Origin: JABMRF01 sp964434235
Lineage (GTDB): Bacteria > Patescibacteriota > Patescibacteriia > UBA11705 > JABHMO01
NCBI GenBank assembly: GCA_964434235.1
Contig: CAYSUN010000052.1
Span: forward strand, 1 to 5,281
Length of the DNA: 5,281 bases
Direction of reading: 5' to 3'
Part shown: positions 1-5,281 of the stretch, in pieces
Layout: each line of letters starts with the position of its first letter
Numbering within the stretch: the stretch's first letter is position 1
Notes under the pieces: generated by a model
What the model saw: only the letters and a program-made list of their open reading frames with translations
What the model was told of the DNA's origin: nothing
Databases searched by the model: none
Translations under genes and position numbers: made by a program

Positions 1-20
1 GCTTTGAGCCGGAAAGATAG

Positions 21-48
21 AAACCACCAGCTGTATAGCTGGTGGTTT
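21..48. terminator. Strong intrinsic terminator hairpin past the pilB-like gene, possibly bidirectional
   Basis: A perfect 12-bp inverted repeat (AAACCACCAGCT at 21-32, AGCTGGTGGTTT at 37-48) encloses a GTAT loop. It starts four bases beyond the stop codon of the minus-strand pilB-like gene. Read on the minus strand, the hairpin ends in TTT and continues TCTATCTTTCC, a moderate T-rich tail. Read on the plus strand the tail is better (TTTTCATTTATTTTC), so it may also end a plus-strand gene arriving from the left of the window. The hairpin is seen directly; the double role is inferred. Confidence 0.85.
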
Positions 49-52
49 TCAT

Positions 53-1783
53 TTATTTTCGAGTCACTTTGACAACTTCTTCCAAGGTCGTTTCTCCTGC
101 TAGTACTTTTTCAATGCCAGATTCGCGAAGTCCAATCATTCCCAATCTAACTGCTTCTCTGCGTAATTCCATAGCAGAATAGCCTTGCAAAATACCTTCT
201 TTTAATTCATCACCAATTGTCATCACTTCATATAGAGCAATTCGCCCCTTATAACCGGTATTATTGCATAATTTACAACCTTTACCATGAAACAATTTTG
301 CTTGTTTCGCCAACTCTTCATTGATGCCGAATTCCTGCAATTGGCTTAAATTAACATTCAATGGTTCTTTACAAGCTGGACAAATTTTGCGCACCAACCT
401 TTGAGCCAAGATCAAGTTGACTGCAGACGACACTAGAAATGGTTCAATGCCCATATTGAGCAGTCTATTAACTGTTGATGGAGCATCATTTGTGTGCAAA
501 GTTGAAAGAACAAGATGCCCCGTTAGTGCAGATTGGGTAGCAATTTCAGCTGTTTCAAAATCGCGAATTTCACCCACCATAATGATGTCAGGATCTTGAC
601 GAAGAAAAGATCTAAGCGCAGTCGCAAAATTCAAACCAATTGCTTCATTGATATGAACTTGGCAAATACCGTTAACTCTGATTTCGACAGGATCTTCAAC
701 TGTTAAAATTTTATCGCTAGGCTTATTCAATTCCATCAATGCGCTGTAAAGTGTAGTGGTTTTTCCTGATCCAGTCGGACCAGTTACTAGAACCATCCCC
801 CAAGGCTGAGAAATAGCTGTTTTAAATTCACGTAACTGAATTTCGTTAAAACCAAGTTTTAGCATGTTTAACTGCAAAGCACTTTTGTCCAGAATTCTCA
901 AGGTAACATTTTCGCCACCAATTGTCGGCAAAACAGAAACTCGGAAATCAATATCTTTGCTTTTACCCAACAGTAATTTAATACGGCCATCTTGAGGTAA
1001 TCTTCGCTCAGAAATATCCATCTGACTCATAACTTTGATTCTTGAAACAATTGCTGCCTTTCTGTTGCTTGGTGGTCGAGCTGTTTCAACTAATGCACCA
1101 TCAATTCGATAACGAATTCGAAATGCGTCTTCAAATCCTTCAATATGAATATCAGAAGCTCCTTTACGCACTGCATCTACCAAAATTAGATTAACAAAAC
1201 GCACAATTTGATCATCCTTACTGTCTTTTTCCAAAGACGATAAATCTATCTGTCCATCTTCCTCTAAAATACGAATATCTGATTCAGAAAAATTGTCATT
1301 ATCCAAAAGATCTAGGATTGTATCTTCCTTAAGGTCGTCTTGATTGTAGAAATTTCTCAACACTTCTTCAACCTGATCCTGCGAACCTACACAAATTTCA
1401 ACGTCTTTGAAACCTGTTAAATGCTTAATATAATCCATTAATGAAATAGCGTCTTCTGGATTATTCGTAACAATAGTAATTAAGTCATTTTCTACATTAA
1501 TTGGAATCAATCCATATCTTTTTGCAACATTGGCTGGAATTATTTTTACAATTTCTTCGGTTAAAGGAACTTTAGTAAGATCAACTGATGGAATTCCAAA
1601 TTGTTTTGCTAAATGCGCAACATATGACGATGTTTCCGTTAATTGGTCTACTGGTTGTAGATTCCCAGATCCGTCAAGTTCATCCAAATCTATAACATTC
1701 TCTAGTTTTGTTAAATCTCCCAAATCTGCTCTTCTGGCTTTTGGAATATCCATTCCATTCTTATCAATTTCTTTTTTACCCAT
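53..1783 (-). CDS. pilB: PilB/GspE-family type IV pilus (type II secretion) assembly ATPase
   Basis: This is a cytoplasmic hexameric ATPase of the secretion superfamily that drives pilin assembly at the inner-membrane platform. The 576-residue product has a hydrophilic N-terminus (about 1-45), a T2SSE_N/MshEN-like domain (about 50-147), an acidic linker and the C-terminal motor. Visible motifs are the Walker A GPTGSGKTTT (335-344), Asp box VEDPVE (362-367), Walker B region DPDIIMVGEIRD (397-408), His box with TGHLVLSTLHTND (421-433), and a zinc tetracysteine as two CxxC pairs (C468/C471 and C503/C506). The tetracysteine and full N-domain favour PilB/GspE over the retraction ATPase PilT. The start chosen is ATG at 1783, because GGAGG lies five bases upstream; a TTG four codons earlier overlaps that site and is less likely. 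No pilC, pilT, pilM or pilin gene is in the window, so pilus versus secretion use cannot be settled here. Length is typical for the family. Confidence 0.95.
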   Translation of the reverse strand: MGKKEIDKNGMDIPKARRADLGDLTKLENVIDLDELDGSGNLQPVDQLTETSSYVAHLAKQFGIPSVDLTKVPLTEEIVKIIPANVAKRYGLIPINVENDLITIVTNNPEDAISLMDYIKHLTGFKDVEICVGSQDQVEEVLRNFYNQDDLKEDTILDLLDNDNFSESDIRILEEDGQIDLSSLEKDSKDDQIVRFVNLILVDAVRKGASDIHIEGFEDAFRIRYRIDGALVETARPPSNRKAAIVSRIKVMSQMDISERRLPQDGRIKLLLGKSKDIDFRVSVLPTIGGENVTLRILDKSALQLNMLKLGFNEIQLREFKTAISQPWGMVLVTGPTGSGKTTTLYSALMELNKPSDKILTVEDPVEIRVNGICQVHINEAIGLNFATALRSFLRQDPDIIMVGEIRDFETAEIATQSALTGHLVLSTLHTNDAPSTVNRLLNMGIEPFLVSSAVNLILAQRLVRKICPACKEPLNVNLSQLQEFGINEELAKQAKLFHGKGCKLCNNTGYKGRIALYEVMTIGDELKEGILQGYSAMELRREAVRLGMIGLRESGIEKVLAGETTLEEVVKVTRK

Positions 1784-1788
1784 GACAT

Positions 1789-1793
1789 CCTCC
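1789..1793 (-). promoter_or_regulatory. Shine-Dalgarno site that fixes the pilB start
   Basis: The minus strand reads GGAGG, then ATGTC, then the ATG at 1783. This is a consensus ribosome binding site with five-base spacing. It decides against the longer TTG start at 1795, which overlaps the site. It is the only clear Shine-Dalgarno sequence before any gene in the window. Confidence 0.8.
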
Positions 1794-1835
1794 AATCTGT
1801 ATAAAAGTTTTCAACGAACTGCTATGTGATTTAGT

Positions 1836-1864
1836 AATTTAACCTATTTTTTTGCTTTTGTAAA
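1836..1864 (-). promoter_or_regulatory. Probable promoter of the pilB-like gene
   Basis: On the minus strand, TTTACA (1864-1859, five of six to the -35 consensus) is followed after 17 bases by TAAATT (1841-1836, four of six to the -10 consensus). Transcription would start near 1829, giving a leader of about 45 bases that includes the GGAGG site. An inverted repeat TAAAGT/ACTTTA (1861-1866 and 1872-1877, five-base loop) overlaps the -35 box and could be an operator, although six-base arms in AT-rich DNA are weak evidence. Confidence 0.45.
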
Positions 1865-1909
1865 GTTGAGCACTTTATTAACAGTATTCTTTTTTATTTG
1901 TCATAAATA

Positions 1910-1918
1910 TGTTATAAT
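1910..1918 (+). promoter_or_regulatory. Extended -10 promoter of the antiporter gene
   Basis: A perfect TATAAT (1913-1918) is preceded by TG and one base (1910-1912), an extended -10 element, which can work without a good -35. The -35 position holds only a T-run (about 1890-1895). Transcription would start near 1925, leaving an A-rich 5' leader of about 27 bases with no Shine-Dalgarno sequence before the ATG at 1952. Confidence 0.65.
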
Positions 1919-1951
1919 ATTTTTGTAAACAAATAATAAAAACAAAAATAA

Positions 1952-3649
1952 ATGACTGATGTTTTTGTACAACTCGGAGTTATGCTAGGCATAGCTTTGG
2001 TGGTTTCGTTTATAATGAAACTATTAAAGCAACCGCTAATCATTGGCTACATAATTACAGGAATAATTGTAGGTCCATCAGTAACTGGCTTAATTCCACA
2101 CGGAGGGGCACTAGAATCTTTTTCGCACATTGGTGTTGCTTTGCTTTTGTTTATAGTTGGACTTGGTCTTAAACCAAAAGTAATCAAAGACGTTGGCAAA
2201 GTTGCCCTTATAACTGGTTTAGCGCAAATAATATTTACCACTATTGGTGGTTTTTTTATTGCCAAAGCATTAGGACTTGATGCGATTGTTTCATTTTATC
2301 TTTCCTTAGGTTTTGCTTTATCTAGTACAATCGTTATTCTTCGTTTGCTTTATAACAAAAAAGAGCAAGACACTTTATATGGTAGAATTACGATCGGATT
2401 TCTTTTAATTCAGGATTTAGTGGCCATGTTATTTTTTATAATTTTAACTGCGTCACAATCAATAGGTGATGAAAATTGGCTGAACGTAATATTTGCGTTA
2501 ATGGGTAAAATGGCTTTAGTTGCAATTGGTATTTATATTTTACTTAAATATATTATTCCACACGTTGACAGAATTTTCGCGGAAAACAAGGAAATGCTTT
2601 TTATCTTTGCAATTGGAATTTGTTTTACTATCGCTTCTGTTTTTTATAAATTAGGTTTTTCTCTTGAGCTCGGCGCCTTGGCTGCTGGAGTTATACTTTC
2701 CGTATCACCATATCAAAGAGAAATTGCTGTTCGAATACAGTCATTAAGAGATTTTTTCTTAATAATATTTTTTGTATTTCTTGGTTCAAACATTCATTTA
2801 TCAGAAGTCCGTCAATCATATCCATTAATAATAATTTTTTCGTTGTTTGTTTTAATTGGCAATCCGATAATCTTAATTCTTGTAATGCGTTGGTTAAAAT
2901 ATACTTTAAAAACAAGCTTCTATGCTGGTTTAACTGTAAGCCAAATAAGTGAATTTTCTTTAATTATAATTGGCATGGGTGTTTCACTTGGCCAAATTCC
3001 AAGTTGGGTTTTAGGTTCAGCCACTATCGTTGGAATTATCACTATTACTGTTTCAACATATTATATTACTTATAATGATAAATTATATAAATTTTTCTAC
3101 AAACCCTTGCACAAAATTTTCCCTGATCGACAAAGAAAAAAAATTAGCCAGGAAGCTCAAGAAAAATATGAAGTTATTTTATTTGGGTCACATCGCTTAG
3201 GTGGTGGGCTTGTCCGGGAATTACAAAAAATGGAAATCAATTATTTAGTTGTTGATCATGATCCAGAAGTAATTAATGCTTTAACAGAAAAAAAAGTGCC
3301 AAACCTTTACGGTTCAGCTGATGATCCTGATCTTCTTGAATATCTTCCATTAACAAACACAAAATTAATAATTTCCACAATTCCAGAACTTGACGCAAAC
3401 ATGACTTTAATTTCTACCATAAAAAGAAAACATCCAAGAATAAATTTGCTTTGTATTGCCAATCAAGTTTCAGACGCTAATACATTATACAAAGCTGGAG
3501 CAACCTATGTTATCATGCCTCCTTATTTGGGTCGAAGATTTATGATTGACTTGGTAAAAAAGAACAAATTAGATCATAAAAAATACAAAGAAGAACGGAA
3601 AAAACACATTTTTGATTTACCTTATATAGACCAAAATATGTTTTTCTAA
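1952..3649 (+). CDS. Kef-type cation/proton antiporter (CPA2 family) with C-terminal RCK/TrkA-N domain
   Basis: This 565-residue inner-membrane protein probably exchanges K+ (or Na+) for protons, serving pH and cation balance. Residues about 5-375 form the Na_H_Exchanger domain with roughly 12 hydrophobic segments. Family-like stretches include SST (124-126), QD (154-155), LGALAAGVILS (240-250) and SEF (333-335). D155 matches the ion-binding acid, and the QD pair resembles KefC rather than the DD pair of NapA-type exchangers. A basic linker (about 376-403) leads to a TrkA-N/RCK Rossmann domain (about 406-520) with VILFGSHRLG at 408-417, acidic VVDHDPE at the second strand and GSADDPDLLE at 454-463. 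The middle glycine of the usual GxGxxG is His (H414), so nucleotide preference is uncertain. There is no separate TrkA-C domain. The gene has its own promoter and no Shine-Dalgarno site. No terminator separates its stop from the following His leader promoter. Substrate is inferred from family only. Confidence 0.92.
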   Translation: MTDVFVQLGVMLGIALVVSFIMKLLKQPLIIGYIITGIIVGPSVTGLIPHGGALESFSHIGVALLLFIVGLGLKPKVIKDVGKVALITGLAQIIFTTIGGFFIAKALGLDAIVSFYLSLGFALSSTIVILRLLYNKKEQDTLYGRITIGFLLIQDLVAMLFFIILTASQSIGDENWLNVIFALMGKMALVAIGIYILLKYIIPHVDRIFAENKEMLFIFAIGICFTIASVFYKLGFSLELGALAAGVILSVSPYQREIAVRIQSLRDFFLIIFFVFLGSNIHLSEVRQSYPLIIIFSLFVLIGNPIILILVMRWLKYTLKTSFYAGLTVSQISEFSLIIIGMGVSLGQIPSWVLGSATIVGIITITVSTYYITYNDKLYKFFYKPLHKIFPDRQRKKISQEAQEKYEVILFGSHRLGGGLVRELQKMEINYLVVDHDPEVINALTEKKVPNLYGSADDPDLLEYLPLTNTKLIISTIPELDANMTLISTIKRKHPRINLLCIANQVSDANTLYKAGATYVIMPPYLGRRFMIDLVKKNKLDHKKYKEERKKHIFDLPYIDQNMFF

Positions 3650-3651
3650 AT

Positions 3652-3680
3652 TTGACAAACTTTTGATTTTACTGTACATT
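3652..3680 (+). promoter_or_regulatory. Promoter of the His leader, tRNA-His and hisS unit
   Basis: A perfect TTGACA (3652-3657) and TACATT (3675-3680, four of six to the -10 consensus) are separated by 17 bases. They begin three bases after the antiporter stop codon. The predicted start is near 3687-3689, at or just before the first ATG of the His leader ORF (3689), so the transcript may be leaderless or nearly so. Placement upstream of leader ORF, attenuator, tRNA and hisS makes it the unit's main promoter. Confidence 0.75.
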
Positions 3681-3697
3681 AACATCGTATGCTAAAT

Positions 3698-3733
3698 ATG
3701 AATAAATTTCATCATCATTATTTAAGTCAGTGA
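3698..3733 (+). CDS. His-rich attenuation leader peptide (MNKFHHHYLSQ)
   Basis: This 11-codon ORF contains three consecutive CAT (His) codons at 3710-3718, then Tyr-Leu-Ser-Gln and a TGA stop at 3731-3733. An in-frame ATG at 3689 would give MLNMNKFHHHYLSQ; it sits almost at the predicted transcription start and could be used as a leaderless start. No Shine-Dalgarno site precedes either ATG. The peptide itself is probably without function. Its translation would report the supply of charged tRNA-His, as hisL does for the enterobacterial his operon and the Phe-rich pheM peptide does for pheST. The stop codon is one base from the antiterminator hairpin, the position needed for a ribosome at the stop to block that hairpin. 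A CAT repeat can arise by chance, so confidence rests on the combination with promoter, paired hairpins, tRNA-His and hisS. Confidence 0.82.
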   Translation: MNKFHHHYLSQ

Positions 3734-3734
3734 A

Positions 3735-3768
3735 GCTGGTTCTAATTTTGTATACAAAAAGAGCCGGC
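3735..3768 (+). promoter_or_regulatory. Antiterminator hairpin of the histidine attenuator
   Basis: GCTGGTTCT (3735-3743) pairs with AGAGCCGGC (3760-3768) over nine base pairs, including two G-U pairs. After a two-base AA bulge, TTTTG (3746-3750) pairs with CAAAA (3755-3759) under a TATA loop. The last six bases, GCCGGC, are also the 5' arm of the terminator, so the two structures exclude each other. A ribosome stalled on the His codons would leave 3735-3743 free and permit this fold; one at the leader stop codon would cover it. A weak competing hairpin, AGTCAG (3725-3730) with CTGGTT (3736-3741), could act as the usual 1:2 protector when the leader is untranslated. Confidence 0.78.
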
Positions 3769-3791
3769 GAAAGCTGGCAATTTTATTTGTT
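3763..3791 (+). terminator. Attenuator terminator before tRNA-His and hisS
   Basis: GCCGGC (3763-3768) pairs with GCTGGC (3773-3778) around a GAAA tetraloop, followed by AATTTTATTTGTT. AAAA (3757-3760) can also pair with TTTT (3781-3784) across a small internal loop. The T-run begins two bases after the GC stem and is interrupted, so termination may be partial, which suits an attenuator before an essential gene. It may also catch readthrough from the antiporter gene, which has no terminator of its own. Confidence 0.72.
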
Positions 3792-3805
3792 CATTAAATA
3801 ATCAT

Positions 3806-3882
3806 GGCGGATGTAGCTCAGCTGGTAGAGCGCTGGCTTGTGGAGCCAGATGTCGCGGGTTCAAGCCCCGTCGTTCGCCCCA
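3806..3882 (+). tRNA. tRNA-His, anticodon GTG, with encoded CCA
   Basis: The 77-base gene folds as a full cloverleaf. The D arm is GCTC/GAGC (3816-3819 and 3828-3831), and the anticodon arm is CTGGC/GCCAG around TTGTGGA with GTG at 3840-3842. The T arm is GCGGG/CCCGT around TTCAAGC. The acceptor stem has eight pairs (3806-3813 with 3872-3879) rather than seven. The extra pair is the encoded G-1 with C73, the hallmark identity element of bacterial tRNA-His. The 3' CCA is encoded at 3880-3882. It lies between the attenuator and hisS on one strand, so it is probably co-transcribed with its own synthetase and released by RNase P and 3' processing. Confidence 0.97.
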
Positions 3883-3902
3883 TTAAATTTTTAATAAAAT
3901 AT

Positions 3903-5207
3903 ATGCAATCAGAAATCTTAAAAAAAGCCAAAGGTGTTCGTGATTTTGGGCCAAGTGAAAAAATTGCTAGAGATCAAATTACTAATAAAATCTCTAAAGT
4001 TTTTGAGTCCTATGGCTATGATCCAATTGAAACACCAATACTTGAGCGCTATGAATTATTTGCGTCTAAGTTTGGAATTGGGCAAGAGTCTGATGCAATG
4101 CGTGAAACTTTTAAATTAAAAGATCAAGGATTGCGAGATTTAGTTTTACGAACAGAATTCACAGTCCCATTTGCTCGTTTTGTTGGTTCTAATTTACAAA
4201 TAAAAAAACCATTCAAACGATACCAAATTGGGCAAGTTTTTCGTGATGGTCCATTAAAATTAGGTCGTTATAGAGAATTTTGGCAGTGTGACATAGATAT
4301 CGTAGGTGAAAAAACTGTTACCGCTGATGCTGAAATACTAAGAGTTGCGAATTCAATTTTTAAAAAATTAGATATTGATGTTGAAATCAAAATAAACAAT
4401 CGTAAAATATTAAATGCTATTTTGACTGACTGTAAAGTGAAAGTAAAGGATCAAGAATCAACAATTGTGGCGATAGATAAATTAGAAAAAATTGGACAAA
4501 AAGGTGTTATTGAAGAACTAATAGAAAGAGGTATAAATAAACAAAATGCAGAAAAAATCGTACAAACTTTAAATCTTACCGGAGACAACAATGAACTTGT
4601 AAATAGTTTAAATGATAAACTGGGTGACAATGAAGGTTTAGAGGAAATAAAACAAACACTTTCATTACTTAAAGATTTAAACAACATTAAATTTGTTCCA
4701 AGCTTAGCTCGCGGATTAGCCTATTACACAGGAAACGTTTTTGAAATTTTTTTATCAGACAATTCAAAGCTTAATTCTTCTTTGGCTGGTGGTGGTCGTT
4801 ATGACAATATGATTGGTGGTTTTCTGCAAGATAATAATGAATATCCGGCTGTGGGAATAAGTTTTGGGCTAGAAACTATTTTCGATGCTTTAAATTTAAA
4901 TTCAAAAATAGAAAATAAAAACTGTGTTTCAGATTTACTAATTGCTTTGATGGATGAAGAAAATAATCTTACTGCTCAAAGTTACGCTGATCAATTGCGT
5001 CAAAAATCAATTAATACTGAAATGTTTTTACAAACTGGGAAAGTAAGAAAAGCTTTAGATTATGCAAATGCCAAAAACATTAACTGGGTAATAATTTTAG
5101 GGGATGATGAAATCAAACAAAACAAATTGATGTTAAGAAACATGAAAACTGGTGAACAAGAATTATTAGAAATTAATAAAGTCATAAATAAAATTACACA
5201 AAAATAG
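3903..5207 (+). CDS. hisS: Histidyl-tRNA synthetase, eukaryote/archaeal-like form
   Basis: This class II enzyme attaches histidine to tRNA-His with ATP in the cytoplasm. The 434-residue product begins MQSEILKKAKGVRDF, the usual HisRS opening. Motif 2 covers FRDGPLKLGRYREFWQCD (113-130). The histidine-specific HisA motif is LARGLAYYTG (268-277), where Ala replaces the usual Asp of RGLDYY. GGGRYD (296-301) and GISFGLETIF (318-327) form the motif 3 region, where Thr325 stands in place of the usual motif 3 Arg. The C-terminal anticodon-binding domain spans about 342-434. The insertion between motif 2 and HisA (about 185-260) and stretches such as KLKDQG and KRYQIGQVFR look more like eukaryotic/archaeal HisRS than the Escherichia coli form. 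The ATG at 3903 was chosen; an in-frame ATG at 3804 would run through tRNA-His and give an artefactual N-terminus. The start lies 20 bases after the tRNA CCA with no Shine-Dalgarno site. Confidence 0.96.
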   Translation: MQSEILKKAKGVRDFGPSEKIARDQITNKISKVFESYGYDPIETPILERYELFASKFGIGQESDAMRETFKLKDQGLRDLVLRTEFTVPFARFVGSNLQIKKPFKRYQIGQVFRDGPLKLGRYREFWQCDIDIVGEKTVTADAEILRVANSIFKKLDIDVEIKINNRKILNAILTDCKVKVKDQESTIVAIDKLEKIGQKGVIEELIERGINKQNAEKIVQTLNLTGDNNELVNSLNDKLGDNEGLEEIKQTLSLLKDLNNIKFVPSLARGLAYYTGNVFEIFLSDNSKLNSSLAGGGRYDNMIGGFLQDNNEYPAVGISFGLETIFDALNLNSKIENKNCVSDLLIALMDEENNLTAQSYADQLRQKSINTEMFLQTGKVRKALDYANAKNINWVIILGDDEIKQNKLMLRNMKTGEQELLEINKVINKITQK

Positions 5208-5230
5208 CTTTAATAGCTATTTTTTATTTA
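5200..5230 (+). terminator. Intrinsic terminator of hisS
   Basis: AAAAATAGCT (5200-5209) pairs with AGCTATTTTT (5215-5224) as a perfect 10-bp stem with a TTAAT loop, and T-rich sequence follows. The 5' arm contains the hisS TAG stop codon (5205-5207), so gene end and terminator overlap. The stem is AU-rich but flanked by the expected T-run. Confidence 0.75.
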
Positions 5231-5231
5231 C

Positions 5232-5270
5232 TTGACAAACTAAAAATTTGTGATTAAATGAAGGTATAAT
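5232..5270 (+). promoter_or_regulatory. Promoter region for a gene beyond the right edge
   Basis: A perfect TTGACA (5232-5237) is followed after 16 bases by TTAAAT (5254-5259), which has TG and one base before it (5251-5253), an extended -10. A perfect TATAAT (5265-5270) lies just downstream, 27 bases from the TTGACA, and could serve instead or in addition. No ORF start can be assigned before the window ends. Confidence 0.6.
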
Positions 5271-5281
5271 CAATTAAAATA

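Noticed and set aside
3..20. Possible 3' end of a plus-strand CDS (reads FEPER then TAG)
   Set aside because: Only five codons are in the window, and any short stretch can end in a stop. The strong hairpin at 21-48 is compatible but not proof.
1784..1795. Longer pilB start at a TTG codon (1795)
   Set aside because: The TTG overlaps the GGAGG ribosome binding site of the ATG at 1783, and the four extra residues add nothing recognisable.
1898..1903. TTGTCA as -35 box for the antiporter promoter
   Set aside because: It is only nine bases from the TATAAT, far too close; the extended -10 element is the better explanation.
3693..3698. TAAATA, preceded by TG and one base, as an alternative -10 for the His unit
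   Set aside because: It matches the consensus poorly, has no -35, and would start transcription inside the leader ORF. TTGACA with 17-base spacing to TACATT is much stronger.
3687..3805. T-box riboswitch upstream of tRNA-His/hisS
   Set aside because: No T-box consensus (TGGNACCGCG-like) is present in the antiterminator and the leader is too short for a specifier stem I. The His-codon ORF explains the region better.
3804..3902. An in-frame 33-residue N-terminal extension of hisS beginning MADVAQLVERW
   Set aside because: It is the translation of the tRNA-His gene, a well-known annotation artefact. HisRS homology begins after the ATG at 3903.
1..5281. CRISPR array, insertion sequence, phage or toxin-antitoxin content
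   Set aside because: No direct-repeat array, transposase, terminal inverted repeats or small paired ORFs were seen. All three large ORFs are housekeeping-type genes.

Overview
The window is AT-rich and reads as bacterial chromosome. It holds three complete protein genes, one tRNA gene and a short His-rich leader peptide gene. The compact layout, AT-rich codon use, near absence of Shine-Dalgarno sites and eukaryote-type histidyl-tRNA synthetase would fit Candidate Phyla Radiation (Patescibacteria). This placement is inference; no marker gene proves it.

Layout: a strong hairpin at 21-48 lies past the 3' end of a PilB/GspE-type assembly ATPase gene (minus strand, 53-1783). A divergent intergenic region (1784-1951) carries a likely promoter for each direction. 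A Kef-type monovalent cation/proton antiporter with a C-terminal RCK/TrkA-N domain follows on the plus strand (1952-3649). Three bases after its stop begins a promoter (TTGACA, 17 bases, TACATT) for a leader, tRNA-His (GTG anticodon, 3806-3882) and hisS (3903-5207). An intrinsic terminator overlaps the hisS stop codon, and a further promoter near 5232-5270 points to a gene outside the window.

The main discovery is the leader at 3687-3805. It has all the parts of a ribosome-mediated transcription attenuator of the his/trp/pheST type. There is a tiny ORF, MNKFHHHYLSQ, with three consecutive His codons. One base after its stop codon begins a 9+5 bp antiterminator hairpin (3735-3768). The last six bases of that hairpin are also the 5' arm of a GC-rich terminator hairpin (3763-3778) followed by a T-rich run. 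The two hairpins cannot form together. The geometry predicts that stalling at the His codons (little charged tRNA-His) leaves the antiterminator free and lets transcription continue into tRNA-His and hisS. Finishing the peptide would cover the 5' arm, so the terminator forms. The sensed molecule (charged tRNA-His) and both regulated products (the tRNA and the enzyme that charges it) would thus form one feedback loop.

The pilB-like and antiporter genes are not evidently linked in function to the histidine unit.
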